DNA from: Distichodus sexfasciatus | Taxonomy: Eukaryota > Chordata > Actinopteri > Characiformes > Distichodontidae | DNA length: 64,000 bases | Assembly: GCA_032718565.1 (NCBI GenBank) | Contig: JAVGVS010000111.1 | Location: forward strand, 750,631-814,630 | Reading direction: 5' to 3' | Shown: positions 23,862-34,834 of the stretch, piece after piece | Layout of the letters: the number at the start of each line of letters is the position of its first letter | How positions within the stretch are numbered: position 1 is the first letter of the stretch | Translations under genes and position numbers: made by a program | Notes under the pieces: generated by a model | Databases searched by the model: none | The model's input: the letters and a program-made list of their open reading frames with translations, nothing else | What the model was told of the DNA's origin: nothing

Positions 23862-24234
23862 GTTCCCTTCCACATACTTTAGTCTGTACTGTCAAAACAG
23901 TTCTGCAGCATTGAGATGGCTTTCTCAGTCTATACCTGAACTGTTTTCATGGCTGGTCTTGTCCTGCAGATTACTGGCTTAAAACAAGAGGTCAGGATCA
24001 CAGAGATGTGGCTTGAGAGTCCTAGGTGTGCAGATGGTCTTAATGCTCATGGTATGCTTGTATTAAAATGGTATCTTGGTCCCCCTTGTTGGAAAATTAA
24101 AGTTTTTATCAAATCTGGGCAATTTACTGTCCTGAGAACTGTCTGCTCAAAGTCCCCTGGCAGTTAAAAATAAAAGTGCATCTTGGCACATTGTCAACTG
24201 GTAGTTAGCAACATGCTCATTTCCATCCATAGTT
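23862..24234. other. No feature recognised (copy 1)
   Basis: Colinear with 29927-30294; no protein motif on either strand. Confidence 0.4.
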
Positions 24235-25373
24235 CCATAGATCCCCTACATTTGGTCTACTGGCCCAGCAGATCTACAGAGAACGTCATCTCCCATGTCA
24301 CCTCACCCTCAGCCATGTGGACAAGAAACAAAGACATTTTATGAAATTCATTGATTACATTCAGTTATGAACACATTAGCGCCCCCACCCCCATAGACTG
24401 TACACAAAGGTGAGGGAACTGGGCTGAACAGCTGCTCAAAATGATTCTCAGTCACACAGGCAGTGGGTAGTAGTGGGGGTCAAACTATATATTACTTAGC
24501 CCTCTGCTCCACATGCAGTGCATGCAGGAGAGCGCATGGCTGGCTCCCAAAGGCATCACACACACAGTGGTTGGTAATAAGAGCCTGGTCTGTGTTACCT
24601 TCCAGCTTCTTTTAGTCAGGCTGTATATAATACTTAGCCCTGTTGTGAAGTTAGACTTCATACCACTATTTTCTTCTTCTTTTCCGAACTGACACTCTAT
24701 CAACTGAGCTCTCACCAGGATCCTGTGGAGACCTCATTGTCTAGAATCAGCTGCGACCTTTTCGGACTCTCTGGACTTCTGAATGTTAAGTGCTAATTTT
24801 TTATATTTACTATCGTTAATCTCTCAGTGTATTAAATTAGAGACTCCATCATCTGGAACCAAACTGAATCTTGAACTTTTTGAACTCAGAACTGAATGCT
24901 AACTCAGATTTAATTTTTGTAATAACTCTGTGTATTAAATTGTCAAACCAGAAGTCACCAAGAGGAGATGGGGTCCCTTCCAAGTGTTGGTTCCTCTTGA
25001 GGATTCTTCACAAATGGCCCTGTTATAGGAAAGTACAAAGTGTTTATAAATTGCTTATCGGTCGGTTGGCCCAACAGTAATGAGACAGCCTGCATGGAGA
25101 AAGTGGAGAGCCTGGCATTGTGGTGCCAGGAGAACAGCTTCAACTAAACACCAACAGAACCAAGCACTGGTGGGGGAGAAAGAGACAGCAGCAGTCCTTC
25201 ATCATCAAAGGGATTGCAGTGAAGAAAATGGCTTCACATACCAAAGAGGGAGGTTACAATGCCAAGGACCAGACATTCACTTGACAGTCTAAAAAGTCAA
25301 GGCACCGCTTTTATCGCCACTGGCGGACAGTTGGGTTGGAAACAGCTGTTAACAGGAAATTAAGGGAGAGTTT
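24235..25373 (+). pseudogene. L2-b type RT in two pieces (copy 1)
   Basis: At about 24270-24380 the words gatctacagagaacgtcatc and agccatgtggacaagaaaca match the RT of the L2 at 53.3 kb. The RT resumes at about 25080 with gagagcctggcattgtggtg. Between them (about 24385-25060) lies inserted DNA with a ccaagaggagatggggtccc stretch of LINE 3'-end type. Confidence 0.6.
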
Positions 25374-25500
25374 GGGCAGTTGGTAGCATAACAGTTAGGG
25401 TGTTTTTTCAATGATAGGAAGGTCACCAGTTCAAATCCCTTGAGGTACTCATAAGCAAGCTCCCACAATATAAGCTGGCTTACTGCTCAATTCAATCAAT
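25374..25500 (+). mobile_element. tRNA-derived SINE head (copy 1)
   Basis: An A-box-like tggtagcataacagttaggg is followed after about 20 bases by a B-box-like ggtcaccagttcaaatccc. The spacing and sequence are those of a tRNA-derived RNA polymerase III promoter. No tRNA fold is complete, so it is a SINE and not a tRNA gene. Confidence 0.6.
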
Positions 25501-25700
25501 TTATTGAATTGGTACACCATCCCTTCTATACATTAGTTCACATTAATTATTGCTGGGGCTGTTTAGATCCACCAGCAAACATTTAGCAGTTAACACTGTC
25601 TGAATATTAAATTAGATTTGGGTTCTAACCATAGAGTTTGAAAAAAGGTTCATTAGTTCTTTTGGATGGATGATTTATCAATATTTACTATGTAAGCTTC
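25501..25700 (-). mobile_element. Family-A LINE 3' fragment (copy 1, antisense)
   Basis: Matches 31600-31800 (ttattgctggggctgttta); strongly indel-ridden. Confidence 0.5.
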
Positions 25701-26600
25701 ATTCTTTCTTTACCAAGTGACAGACCAACAGTCCCAGACACTTTTCCCACTGAGTACCAGTGGTCTTGTAACGGAGGTGCTGATTTCATCCCAGCCAGAC
25801 ATATTTGGCTGCAAACTGCTCCTATAGAGAGCTGAAGGTCATGGCTTGATGAAATACAGGCCATCATCTACAAAAAAGCAGAGATTTAATCCTGAGTCCT
25901 AAAATTAAATCTCTATATGCCCAAGAGTCTCAAATGAAAGTCCACTTACTGCTGGCAATGACTAATTCTGACATCAGTTGTACAGCCCTTATCCAGGGGT
26001 CCTCATCCTGGCTCCCAGAGCACACTCCTCACGTGACTCCTAAGGACACAGTCAAATGCCTTCTCCAAGTCCACAAAGACATGTAGACTGGCTGGGCAAC
26101 CCGCTGCACCCTCCAGGACTCTGGTTGAGAGCAAGAGATGGTCCACAGTGCCATGCCCAGAAATAAAAAAAACCAGAGTTGCTCCTCCTGAATCTGAGAT
26201 TCAGCTATTGGATGGATCCAGGACCCCTGAATAGACTTTATATCAGAGACTGAGGAGTTTGATCCCCCTATAATTTCAACACACTATCTGGTTCTCTTTT
26301 TTAAAAGATGGGGACCAACACCCCAGTTTGCAAGCCAGGGTCACTGCCTCTGATGTCCACATGACATTGCAGATATGTTTCAGCCAGGAAAGCCCCACAA
26401 CATCCAGAGCCTGGCGAACTCTGGGCAGATCTCATCCACCCCTGTGGCCACCAAGGAGTTTTGAACCACTCCCCAACTTCAGCCCAGGAGAGTCCACCTC
26501 CAAGTCCCTCAGACTCTGCTTCCTCATTGGAGGGCATGTTGCTGGGATTGAGGAGGTCATCAAAGTATTCCTTCCACCAACCCACAATGTCCTGAGTTGA
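25701..26600 (-). pseudogene. Rex3/RTE-like LINE fragment (copy 1)
   Basis: Minus-strand translation retains pieces of the RT start (GWWKEYFDDLLNPSNMPSNE at about 26520-26585, then LAETYLQCHVDIRGSD) and further on a broken RT. The copy ends at 26600, where the Tc1 5' end of copy 2 begins; in copy 2 the Rex3-like element continues to about 33510. Confidence 0.75.
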
Positions 26601-26617
26601 TATATATATATAAGCTA

Positions 26618-27490
26618 CAGTTAGGCCCAGAAATATTTGAACAGTGACACAAGTATTGTTATTTTAGCTGTTTACCAAAATATATTCAAGATATAGTTAT
26701 AAAATCAATATGGGCTTAAAGTGCAGACTCTCAACTTTAATTTGAGGGTATTCACATCCAAATTGGAGGAAGAGTTTAGGAATTACAGCTCTTTAATATG
26801 TAGCCGCCTCTTTTTTAAGGGACCAAAAGTAATTGTACAATTAACTCAAAAGCTTTTCATGGGCTACATGGGCTATTCCCTCGTTAATCCATGATTAATT
26901 ATGCAGGTAAAAGGTCTGGAGTTGATTCCAGGTGTGGCATTTGCATTTGGAAGCTGTTGCTGTGAAACCACAACACGCGGTCAAAGGAGCTCTCAATGGA
27001 AGTGAAACAGACCGTCCCTTGGCTGAAAAAAAGGAGAAATCCATCAGAGAGAGAGCGGAAATATTAGGAGTGGCCAAGTCAACAGTTTGGTACATTCTGA
27101 GGAAAAAGGAGCGCACTGGTGAGCTCGGGAACTCAAAAAGACCTGGATGTCCAAGGAAGACAACAGTGGTGGGTGATCACAGGATCCTTTCCATGGTAGA
27201 GAAAAACCACTTCACAACATCCACCCAAGTGAAGAACACTCTCCAGGAAGTAGGTGTATCAGTATCTAAGTCTACCATAAAGAGATGACTTCATGAGAGC
27301 AAATAAAGAAGGTTCAACACAATGTTCTGGAACAGCATTCTTTGGACAGATGAAACTAAGATCAATCTGTACCAGAATGATGGGAAGAAGAAAGTATGGA
27401 GAAGGCTTGGAACGGCTCATGATCCAAAGCACACCACATCTTCTGTAAAACAGGGTGGAGGCAATGTGATGGCATGGGCATGCGAGATTT
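26618..27490 (+). pseudogene. Tc1-like transposon, 3'-truncated (copy 2)
   Basis: The transposase would cut and paste the element at TA sites. The 5' TIR starts cagttaggcccagaaatatt after a TA. The frame 26932-27288 has the paired helix-turn-helix part: RERAEILGVAKSTVWYILRK, then the GRPR-like RPGCPRKTTVVGDHRIL and the second HTH ending SVSKSTIKR. After a frame break the catalytic start reads FWNSILWTDETKINLYQN, with the first Asp, and GTAHDPKHTTSS. It ends at GGGNVMAWAC, so the last two catalytic acids and the 3' TIR are gone. The right edge meets the antisense LINE at about 27490. Confidence 0.9.
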
Positions 27491-28285
27491 GGATAAATGA
27501 CCAATGCTAGTAGAGGAGTTAACTATTGCTAGTAGAGGTTTAATCACTACTGGAATCATCTCTTTGAGTAACCTTGTTGGAAGAGGGTCTACCATACAAG
27601 TAGATGAATTTGAGGAAAGGATTAAGGATGTTAGATCTGACTGGTCAACCGGAGTAAATGATTAAAGTAACATGGCTGCAGTACAGTCAGTCCTCGTTTA
27701 TCGCGTTTAATCAGTTCCAGACTCCACCCTGATAAGTGAATTTCCACAAAGTAGGATTTTTTATTTATAAATTGAAGCATAGAGCATAGAAAACCTGTTT
27801 ACGACCTTCTAAATATGGGTTTTAACATTATTAGTGCCTTCTAGACATGAAATAACACCCTTTAGTCACCATTACACTCATATTACCCAATATATTAGAC
27901 AAAATAAGAGAAAATAAGACATATTAGACGTTACAAATATCATATTATTATTATTGTACATTTAATTACATTTAATGAATATATTTGAAAAAACTGCGAT
28001 AGAGTGAAGCCGCGAAAGTCGAATCGCGAAGTGATGAGGGACGACTGTATTACTACTTCCCTTGTCAAGGCCAGCCACTGTAGTTACTTGAGTTTTTGGA
28101 ATATTCTGTCTAATTGAACAAATTATTTGGTCAATAATGTTCATAATGTCGTTAGTAGAAAACAATGTTGGCACAAGTTTGAGCAGTAGTCTGGCTATTA
28201 GTCAGCTTGGACACTATGTTAAATAGAAATCTAGGATTATTTTTGTTAATTTCAATTAGCAAGGAGAGGTATTCTGATTTAGCAG
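27490..28285 (-). pseudogene. Family-A LINE, RT N-terminal part (copy 2)
   Basis: Read on the minus strand from 28285: KSEYLSLLIEINKN, NPRFLFNIVSKL, FSTNDIMNIIDQIICSIRQ. The MITE at 27684-28047 then interrupts. Reading resumes with DPLPTRLLKEMIPVVIK and PLLAIVNSSTSIGHLSK. This is the usual pre-RT and RT-start region of fish L2/CR1 LINEs. The Tc1 insertion follows. Confidence 0.8.
27684..28047. mobile_element. Pogo-like MITE with TA duplication (copy 2)
   Basis: The left TIR cagtcagtcctcgtttatcg and the right TIR gatgagggacgactg are inverted copies, with TA outside both ends (27682-27683, 28048-28049). Length 364 bp, no transposase frame. The cgtttatcgcg core is like pogo/Tigger termini. Confidence 0.85.
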
Positions 28286-28289
28286 CTCT

Positions 28290-28480
28290 AAGGCCTCGTC
28301 CACACGGACGTTCGAAATGAATGCCCTCTGAACGCCATACGCGTTTTTGCTGCGTTTTGTAGCTGCGTTCGATGGGCGTTTCACTGGTGTTTGCAATAGC
28401 GTCGTTTTCCTCGCATTCGCCGGGATTTTGACATCAAGAAAACGTTGCATTTAAAACGAATTAGATCAGAAAAGGACGCC
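28290..28480. mobile_element. hAT-type MITE fragment (copy 2)
   Basis: ggcctcgtccacacggac followed by a CpG-rich segment (acgccatacgcg, gctgcgttttgtagctgcg) is like a fish hAT MITE end. I cannot place the other terminus. Confidence 0.45.
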
Positions 28481-28834
28481 TTGTTTTTGGTTTGGGGCAC
28501 AGAGACAACGTCAATATGATGGTACCTAGGTGGTACCTAGGCCTTGCCTTGGTTCTGGTTTGTCAATGGCTGCCTACACCTGACCCTGCATAAAGCCAAG
28601 CTGCTATGTTTAATTGATTTAGAAGTTCTTAGTAAAAATGGGCAAAATATAAATGCAATTTAAGTTTGAAGAAGAAAAAAGGAGTCTGGGATGCTGACTT
28701 GCGACAGGTGTGGTACTCCCGAGAAGCAGGAAGTGACGTGAAGTGATTCAAGAACCAAGAGCCAACCACCAATTTGGTTATCTGTTGGGCTGGAAGTTTG
28801 ATCTTTACACAGACCACCGAACAGTGACACCATG

Positions 28835-29000
28835 AGGAACAAAAATGCATGGAGTAACAAGATGGTACTGGGAACTGCAGACTTTCCAGTTCTGTGTTCA
28901 TTATAAGCGAAAGCGGTAGAATGTGTTTGCCGACTACCTATCCAGGCTGCCCAGTATTGCCATCCTTGGAGAGGAAGGTGGTAATGTGAAAGTGAGTGAT
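28835..29000 (+). pseudogene. Ty3/Gypsy RNase H end fragment (copy 2)
   Basis: The frame reads FQFCVHYKRKR, then after a stop NVFADYLSRLPSIAIL, which is the end of a Gypsy RNase H (the VxADxLSRLP motif). No other pol domain is attached. An LTR-like segment lies 550 bp downstream. Confidence 0.7.
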
Positions 29001-29009
29001 TATTTGCTA

Positions 29010-29160
29010 TTGTCAACACACCACAGCACAGCACACAGTGTACCACAACAAAATGTGACCTATGCATTTAATCCATCTGTGAAGGAGCAGTGGGCAGCTA
29101 ACATGCGCCCGGGCAGCAGTGACACAATGCTTTCTGGTAACGAGTGAGACCACCACCTTC
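29010..29160. repeat. Common teleost interspersed repeat (copy 2)
   Basis: Same words as at 22970-23115. Confidence 0.5.
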
Positions 29161-29549
29161 TACTATACCACACAATACCACACTACATTATGCTTCCACT
29201 AACACCGGCTAAATAACTTTGCGGGTGTACAAGCAAGTTGTTTGTAGCTGTAGTTTTGCATACACATAAACCTACAAATTGTTTTCAGACCATTATCAGC
29301 AGATCTTTCATACACACACACAAACATGTTATGTTTCATTCTTTTCTTTACTTATCTTTGAGCATAGCAAGTAGGAGCTGCGCATTTCGTTGCTTTATTG
29401 TTCTTCTGTGTACTGCAGGACTTCCTGGTTTTCAGTCAGGGGAGCCGGGCTACGGTAACCAGGGTGGCTTTGTAGTGCCAGTCTCGGGGGCGAGAATAAG
29501 CTCGTGCATGAAATGTAGTGGTTTATCCCAATCAAGATTAATTATGTGT

Positions 29550-29926
29550 TGTGTCAGGATATATTGATTTATTGTAAAGGGTTGTTGTGTTTTTATTCAT
29601 GAGAAATTCATGAGGTCTTAATTTCAAACCTGAAATTATTATGTAAATTGCTGGTTTATGTGGTATTTGTGATTTAAAATTAGATGGTCTTCCAGTGGGA
29701 GGGAGCTAGGTTCTATGTAAGCCCTCCGAAGGGAGGTAGAAGGTTGATGCAGGGTGGCTGTCTCACATTTGGTGTATAGTGCTGAAATCAGTATTTTGCT
29801 TATAAGAATTAGATTTTTTTTTCTTTAATTGTCACTTTGGGAAATTGGACCCAATAAATCATTCTGCTCTAAAGTACTACTTTGGCCATGGTCATCATTT
29901 ACATCATACCCTGAACCTATGTGACA
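29550..29926 (+). mobile_element. LTR-like segment (copy 2)
   Basis: It starts tgtgtcagg and ends cctatgtgaca, carries AATAAA near 29848, and lies downstream of the RNase H fragment. A 3' LTR of the same Gypsy remnant is a fair guess. No target duplication is seen. Confidence 0.5.
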
Positions 29927-30294
29927 GTTCCCTTCCACATACTTTAGTCTGTACTGTCAAAACAGTTCTGCAGCATTGAGATGGCTTTCTCAGTCTATAC
30001 CTGAACTGTTTTCATGGCTGGTCTTGTCCTGCAGATTACTGGCTTAAAACAAGAGGTCAGGATCACAGAGATGTGGCTTGAGAGTCCTAGGTGTGCAGAT
30101 GGTCTTAATGCTCATGGTATGCTTGTATTAAAATGGTATCTTGGTCCCCCTTGTTGGAAAATTAAAGTTTTTATCAAATCTGGGCACGACTGTCCTGAGA
30201 ACTGTCTGCCTGAAGTCCCCTGTTAAAATAAAAGTGCATCTTGGTACATTGTCAACTGGTAGTTAGCAACATGTCTACTCCATCCATAGTTCCA
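29927..30294. other. No feature recognised (copy 2)
   Basis: Colinear with 23862-24234. Confidence 0.4.
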
Positions 30295-31480
30295 CAGATC
30301 CCCTACATTTGGTCTACTGGCCCAGCAGATCTACAGAGAACGTCATCTCCCATGTCACCTCACCCTCAGCCATGTGGACAAGAAACAAAGACATTTTATG
30401 AAATTCATTGATTACATTCAGTTATGAACACATTAGCGCCCCCACCCCCATAGACTGTACACAAAGGTGAGGGAACTGGGGCTGAACAGCTGCCTGTGTG
30501 CATTGATCTTCAGCTTCCACACAGGCAGTGGGTAGTAGTGGGGGTCAAACTATATATTACTTAGCCCTCTGCTCCACATGCAGTGCATGCAGGAGAGTTG
30601 CTGGTCAGTTCCTGTGTCATATCATGTCACTTCCTGTCTCTCAATAGTGTTTGCACAAGAGCCTGGTCTGTGTTACCTTCCAGCGCTCTTTTAGTCAGGC
30701 TGTGATAATTACTTTAGCCCTGTCAGAAGTTAGACTTAAGGCACTTACTTATTTCTTCTTCTTTTCCGAACTGACACTCTATCAACTGAGCTCTCACCAG
30801 GATCCTGTGGAGACCTCATTGTCTAGAATCAGCTGTGACCTTTTCGGACTCTCTGGACTTGACTGCTATGCTAATTTTATATTTAATTAATGTTAACTTG
30901 TGTATTAAATTAGAGACTCCATCATCTGGAACCAACTGAATCTTTTTTGGAACTTTTTGAACTTGAACTGAATGCTAAATTCAGATTTAATTTTGTAATA
31001 ATGTTAACTTGTGTATTAAATGCTCACACAACCCAGTCACCCAGAGGAGGATGGGGTCCCCTTCCAAGTGTTGGTTCCTCTTGAGGATTCTTCATGCAAA
31101 TGGCCCTGTTATATGGAAAGTGCTTTGTAAAGTGTTTATAAAATTTGCTGCTGACGTGGTCGTGCTGGGCCTCCAACAGTAATGAGACAGCCTGCATGGA
31201 GAAAGTGGAGAGCCTGGCATTGTGGTGCCAGGAGAACAGCTTCAACTAAACACCAACAGAACCAAGCACTGGTGGGGGAGAAAGAGACAGCAGCAGTCCT
31301 ACATCTCCTTCATCATCAAAGGGATTGCAGTGAAGAGAGTAAATGGCTTCACATACTTAGGTGTTCACAATGCCAAGGACCAGACATTCACTTGGCCAGT
31401 CCAAAAAGTCAAGGCACCGTCTTTATCACTTATGACAGTTGGCTTGGAAACAGCTGTTAACAGGAAATTAAGGGAGAGTT
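30295..31480 (+). pseudogene. L2-b type RT in two pieces (copy 2)
   Basis: Piece one (30295-30440) corresponds to the RSTEDAISH and LSHVDKKQ part of the RT at 53.3 kb, altered to RSTENVISH. Piece two (31150-31480) gives ADVVVLGL, LQLNTNRTK and, in the frame 31222-31494, IAVKRVNGFTYLGVHNAKD, matching the post-FADD part. The 700 bp between them hold a gaggatggggtccccttcc LINE-end fragment and CA-poor sequence of unknown origin. Confidence 0.75.
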
Positions 31481-31481
31481 T

Positions 31482-31600
31482 GGGCAGTTGGTAGCATAAC
31501 AGTTAGGGTGTTTTTTCAATGATAGGAAGGTCACCAGTTCAAATCCCTTGAGGTACTCATAAGCAAGCTCCCACAATATAAGCTGGCCACTGCTCCTTCA
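31482..31600 (+). mobile_element. tRNA-derived SINE head (copy 2)
   Basis: A-box-like tggtagcataacagttaggg, B-box-like ggtcaccagttcaaatccc at 31529-31548. Confidence 0.6.
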
Positions 31601-31800
31601 ATTCAATTCAAATTTATTGAATTGGAAAAGGACCCCATCCTCTTCTATACATTAGTTCAAGATTAATTATTGCTGGGGCTGTTTAGGATCCACTCAGCAA
31701 CATTTAGTAAAGTTAACATCAGTTCAATATTAAATTAGGATTTGGTTCAAGTCCATAGAGTTTGAAAAAGGTTCAGCTGGTTTCAGATGATGGAGCCTCT
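31601..31800 (-). mobile_element. Family-A LINE 3' fragment (copy 2, antisense)
   Basis: ttcaattcaaatttattg at the left, then accccatcctcttctatac, and further ggatccactcagcaacattt and tttcagatgatgga as in the family-A UTR at 14.8 and 33.5 kb. Confidence 0.65.
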
Positions 31801-33510
31801 GATTTAATATTTGCCTTGCGGCTTCACTCCTTCTTTACCATGACAGACCAATGTAGGGTCCGCATTACCTTTTCCCACTGAGTACCATGGTCTTAAATTT
31901 GGAGGTGCTGATTCTCATCCCAGCCGCATTACATTTGGCTGCAAACTGCTCCAGTGAGAGCTGAAGGTCATGGCTTGATGAAGCCAGCAGGGCCACATCA
32001 TCTACAAAAAGCAGAGACGCAATCCTGAGGTCACCAAACTGGACCCCATCAACACCCTAACTGTGCCTAGAAATTCTGTCCATATGAACAGAATCTGAGA
32101 CAAAGGGCAGCCCTGGCGGAGTCCAACCCTCACCAGAAACGAGTCCGACTTACTGCTGGCAATGCGGACCAATTCTGACATCAGTTGTACAGCCCTTATC
32201 CAGGGGTCCGGCATCCCTTACTCCCAGAGCACTCCCCACAGGACTCCCTAAGGGACACAGTCAAATGCCTTCTCCAAGTCCACAAAACACATGTAGACTG
32301 GTTGGGCAAACTCCCATGCACCCTCCAGGACTCTGCTGAGAGTGTAGAGATGGTCCACAGTGCCATGCCCAGAACAAAAACCACATTGCTCCTCCTGAAT
32401 CTGAGATTCAGCTATTGGATGGATCCAGGACCCCTGAATAGACTTTATCAGGGAGACTGAGGAGTTTGATCCCCCTATAATTTCAACACACTATCTGGTT
32501 CTCTTTTTTAAAAGATGGGGACCAACACCCCAGTTTGCAAGCCAGGGTCACTGCCTCTGATGTCCACATGACATTGCAGATATGTTTCAGCCAGGAAAGC
32601 CCCACAACATCCAGAGCCTTAAGGAACTCTGGGCAGATCTCATCCACCCCCAGGGCCACCAAGGAGTTTTTAACCACCTCAGCAACTTCAGCTCCAGAGA
32701 TAGGAGAGTCCACCTCCAAGTCCCCAGACTCTGCTTCCTCATTGGAAGGCATGTCAGTGGGATTGAGGAGGTCATCAAAGTATTCCTTCCACCAACCCAC
32801 AATGTCCTGAGTTGAGGTCAGCAGCACCCCGTCCCCACCATATACAATGTTGATGCTGCACTGCTTCCCCCTCCTGAGATGCTGGATGGTGGATCAGAAT
32901 TTCCTCAAAGCCATCTGGAAGTCGTTCTCCAAGGCCTGACCAAACTCCTCTCACTCCCAGCTACCACTGAAGCCACGTTGCAATTAGCCTGCTGGTACTT
33001 GTCAGCTGCCTCCAGAGTCCCACAGACCAAAAAGGCCAGATAGGACTCCTTTTTCAGCTTGACAGCATCCCTTACTGGTGGTGTCCACCAGCAGGTTCAG
33101 GGGTTGCTGCCATGGCAGGTACCAACCACCTTACGGCCACAGCTCTGGTCAGCTGCCTCAACAATGAATATGTGGAGCATTGCCCACTCAGACTCTATGC
33201 CCCCTGTCTCCCCTGGGATGTGGTTGAAGTTCCTCCCAATCACACCCCTCCAGCTCTCACTGTCATTGCCAATGTGAGCATTCAAATCCCCCAGCAGAAC
33301 AAGGGAGTCCCCAGAAGGAGCACTCTCCAACACCCTCTCTAAGGACTCCTGAAAGGGTGGGTACTCTGAGCTGCAAGAGTCAGGACCCATCCCCCCACCT
33401 GAAGGTGAAGTGATGCTATCCTCCCGTCTTCCAGGGTAAACCCCAATGTACAGGCACCAAGCCAGGGGGCAATAAGTATGCCCACACCTGCTCAACACCT
33501 CTCACCGTGG
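31801..33510 (-). pseudogene. Rex3/RTE-like LINE, endonuclease and RT
   Basis: On the minus strand the endonuclease end reads SLERVLESAPSGDSLVLLGD, LNAHIGNDSESWRGVIGRN (frame 33097-33498). After frameshifts the RT starts in frame 32483-32827 with QDIVGWWKEYFDDLLNP, VVKNSLVALGVDEICPEFL and KHICNVMWTSEAV. It goes on in 32002-32214 with SDSFLVRVGLRQGCPLS, then FVDDVALLAS, whose catalytic box is at 31997-32008. The order and wording fit the RTE clade, Rex3 in fish. The C-terminus is missing. Confidence 0.88.
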
Positions 33511-34026
33511 GCAACTCCAGAGAAGATCCACTCAGCAACATTTCAGCTAAAATTAGTTACAAATTCAATTAGGATTCCGTTCAAGTCCACAAAGTCCAGA
33601 AAAGGTCCAGCTAGCTCCAGATGATGAGGTTGCCATAAAGTCCAGGTGAGGGTTTAGCCGGTGAAGCATCAGCTTGGTGTCCAGATAATGAGGTCTCCAT
33701 CGAGTGCAGATGAGGGTTCAGCCAGTGAAGCATCAGCTCGAGATCAGCTCAGAAAAAAGTAGAAAGAGAAGAGGGTTAGTGACCTACACCTGTCCTCCGG
33801 CAGTTCTAAAGTAACTGTGGCAGCCTGGCTAAAAGGGAGAGCTGAATAGTAGCACAGATATGAGTGGTCTTGGCAACATGACAAACAACAGTCAGCAAAT
33901 TTGAGTGATCAGTGAGAGTGGCAGGATAACTGCACCAATCCCCTCTTTCACCTTTCATCTCAAATGACCAAGAAGCCCCAGCTCTAACCTTTACCTAAGA
34001 AAAGGAGACTTCAGTATCAGTGAAGA
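33511..34026 (-). mobile_element. Family-A LINE 3' UTR (second copy, antisense)
   Basis: The UTR words gatccactcagcaacattt, agctccagatgatgagg, gttagtgacctacacc, ggcagcctggctaaaaggg and cctttacctaag agree with the left-hand family-A copy and show its uninterrupted order. Confidence 0.8.
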
Positions 34027-34031
34027 GGTAT

Positions 34032-34829
34032 TGTTATGTCCCAGGATTGGCTCCTTAACAGTCTCTTATATGGTGTGCACAACCAAAAGACAGCCCAGAC
34101 CAGTGGAGACAGACACACAGACCAAATAAAGGATATATACAAGTGTTTTATCTACAAATATATACAAAAATATATACACAAATACAAAAATAAACAGGTT
34201 GGGTCTGCTGATGACACCAAAGAAATGTAAAGAACAAAACAGAAGATTGTGTTCTCTCTATCTAAAAAGAAAAATAATACACAAACCAAACCCTACCTAT
34301 CTACTCTATCTAACTACAAAAACCAAAACTTACAGGGGTGGTGTCTGCCTCTAACCTGTGGTGTCTAGACAATATGCATTTACCTACGTGGGTGCAACAT
34401 AAATGTACGAGCCACAAACAGGGAAACAATAGAGGGGAAAATGGTATGTACACTACAGGAAGGAGAAAGCTATACAACGAGTACTTAATGAGAAAATGGA
34501 TATTTGCAAAGACCAGAGTGGAAACTAATCTGTTGGGAACAAGCAAGGTGAGCTATATACAAGTACTGAATATCTACACACAAATTCGATCGCTCACACA
34601 GTCTCTTCAGATGCCACATTCAACCATCAAAAACCCCCCTTCATCTCTGCCATGCTCGGGCTTCATAGGTCTGAAGGCGGGTGCTGAGGCAATGATCCAC
34701 CAATAGGGCAGGTCCCCAGTGATCAGCCAATCATTGTCGAGGAGTCGGAGATGTAAAGGGGCTGTCCACAAACTATAAGCACACAACAAAACAGCACAGA
34801 CACAAGGCATCGTGCCACAGCATGTAACA
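34032..34829. mobile_element. Solo LTR with perfect 5-bp target duplication
   Basis: The 798-bp segment starts tgttatg and ends catgtaaca. GGTAT occurs on both sides (34027-34031 and 34830-34834), and the family-A LINE is continuous outside. No gag or pol is inside. The orientation is uncertain: an AATAAA is on the plus strand at about 34124, but the ending ggacataaca on the minus strand is also LTR-like. Confidence 0.85.
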
Positions 34830-34834
34830 GGTAT

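Larger units (their letters stand above)
20656..26600. repeat. Tandem duplicated block, copy 1
   Basis: Starting at ttcaagatatagttat the sequence matches 26681 onwards in the same order through every element: Tc1, LINE A, MITE, Gypsy RNase H, LTR, L2 RT, SINE and Rex3. Homology stops at cctgagttga (about 26598 here, about 32815 in copy 2). Copy 1 has many more one- to several-base gains and losses. It lacks the Tc1 5' TIR present in copy 2 at 26618. Real degeneration or an error-prone duplicate assembly of one locus are both possible. Confidence 0.88.
26601..32816. repeat. Tandem duplicated block, copy 2
   Basis: Colinear with 20656-26600. This copy has the clearer reading frames and perfect TIRs, and it starts with a (TA)n run and the Tc1 5' TIR that copy 1 lacks. 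Confidence 0.88.

Noticed and set aside
25374..25440. tRNA gene
   Set aside because: A and B boxes are present, but no complete cloverleaf or anticodon arm can be formed; it is a SINE head, as are 31482 and 38331.
34338..34706. 122-codon open frame
   Set aside because: It lies wholly within the solo LTR, which has no known coding function.
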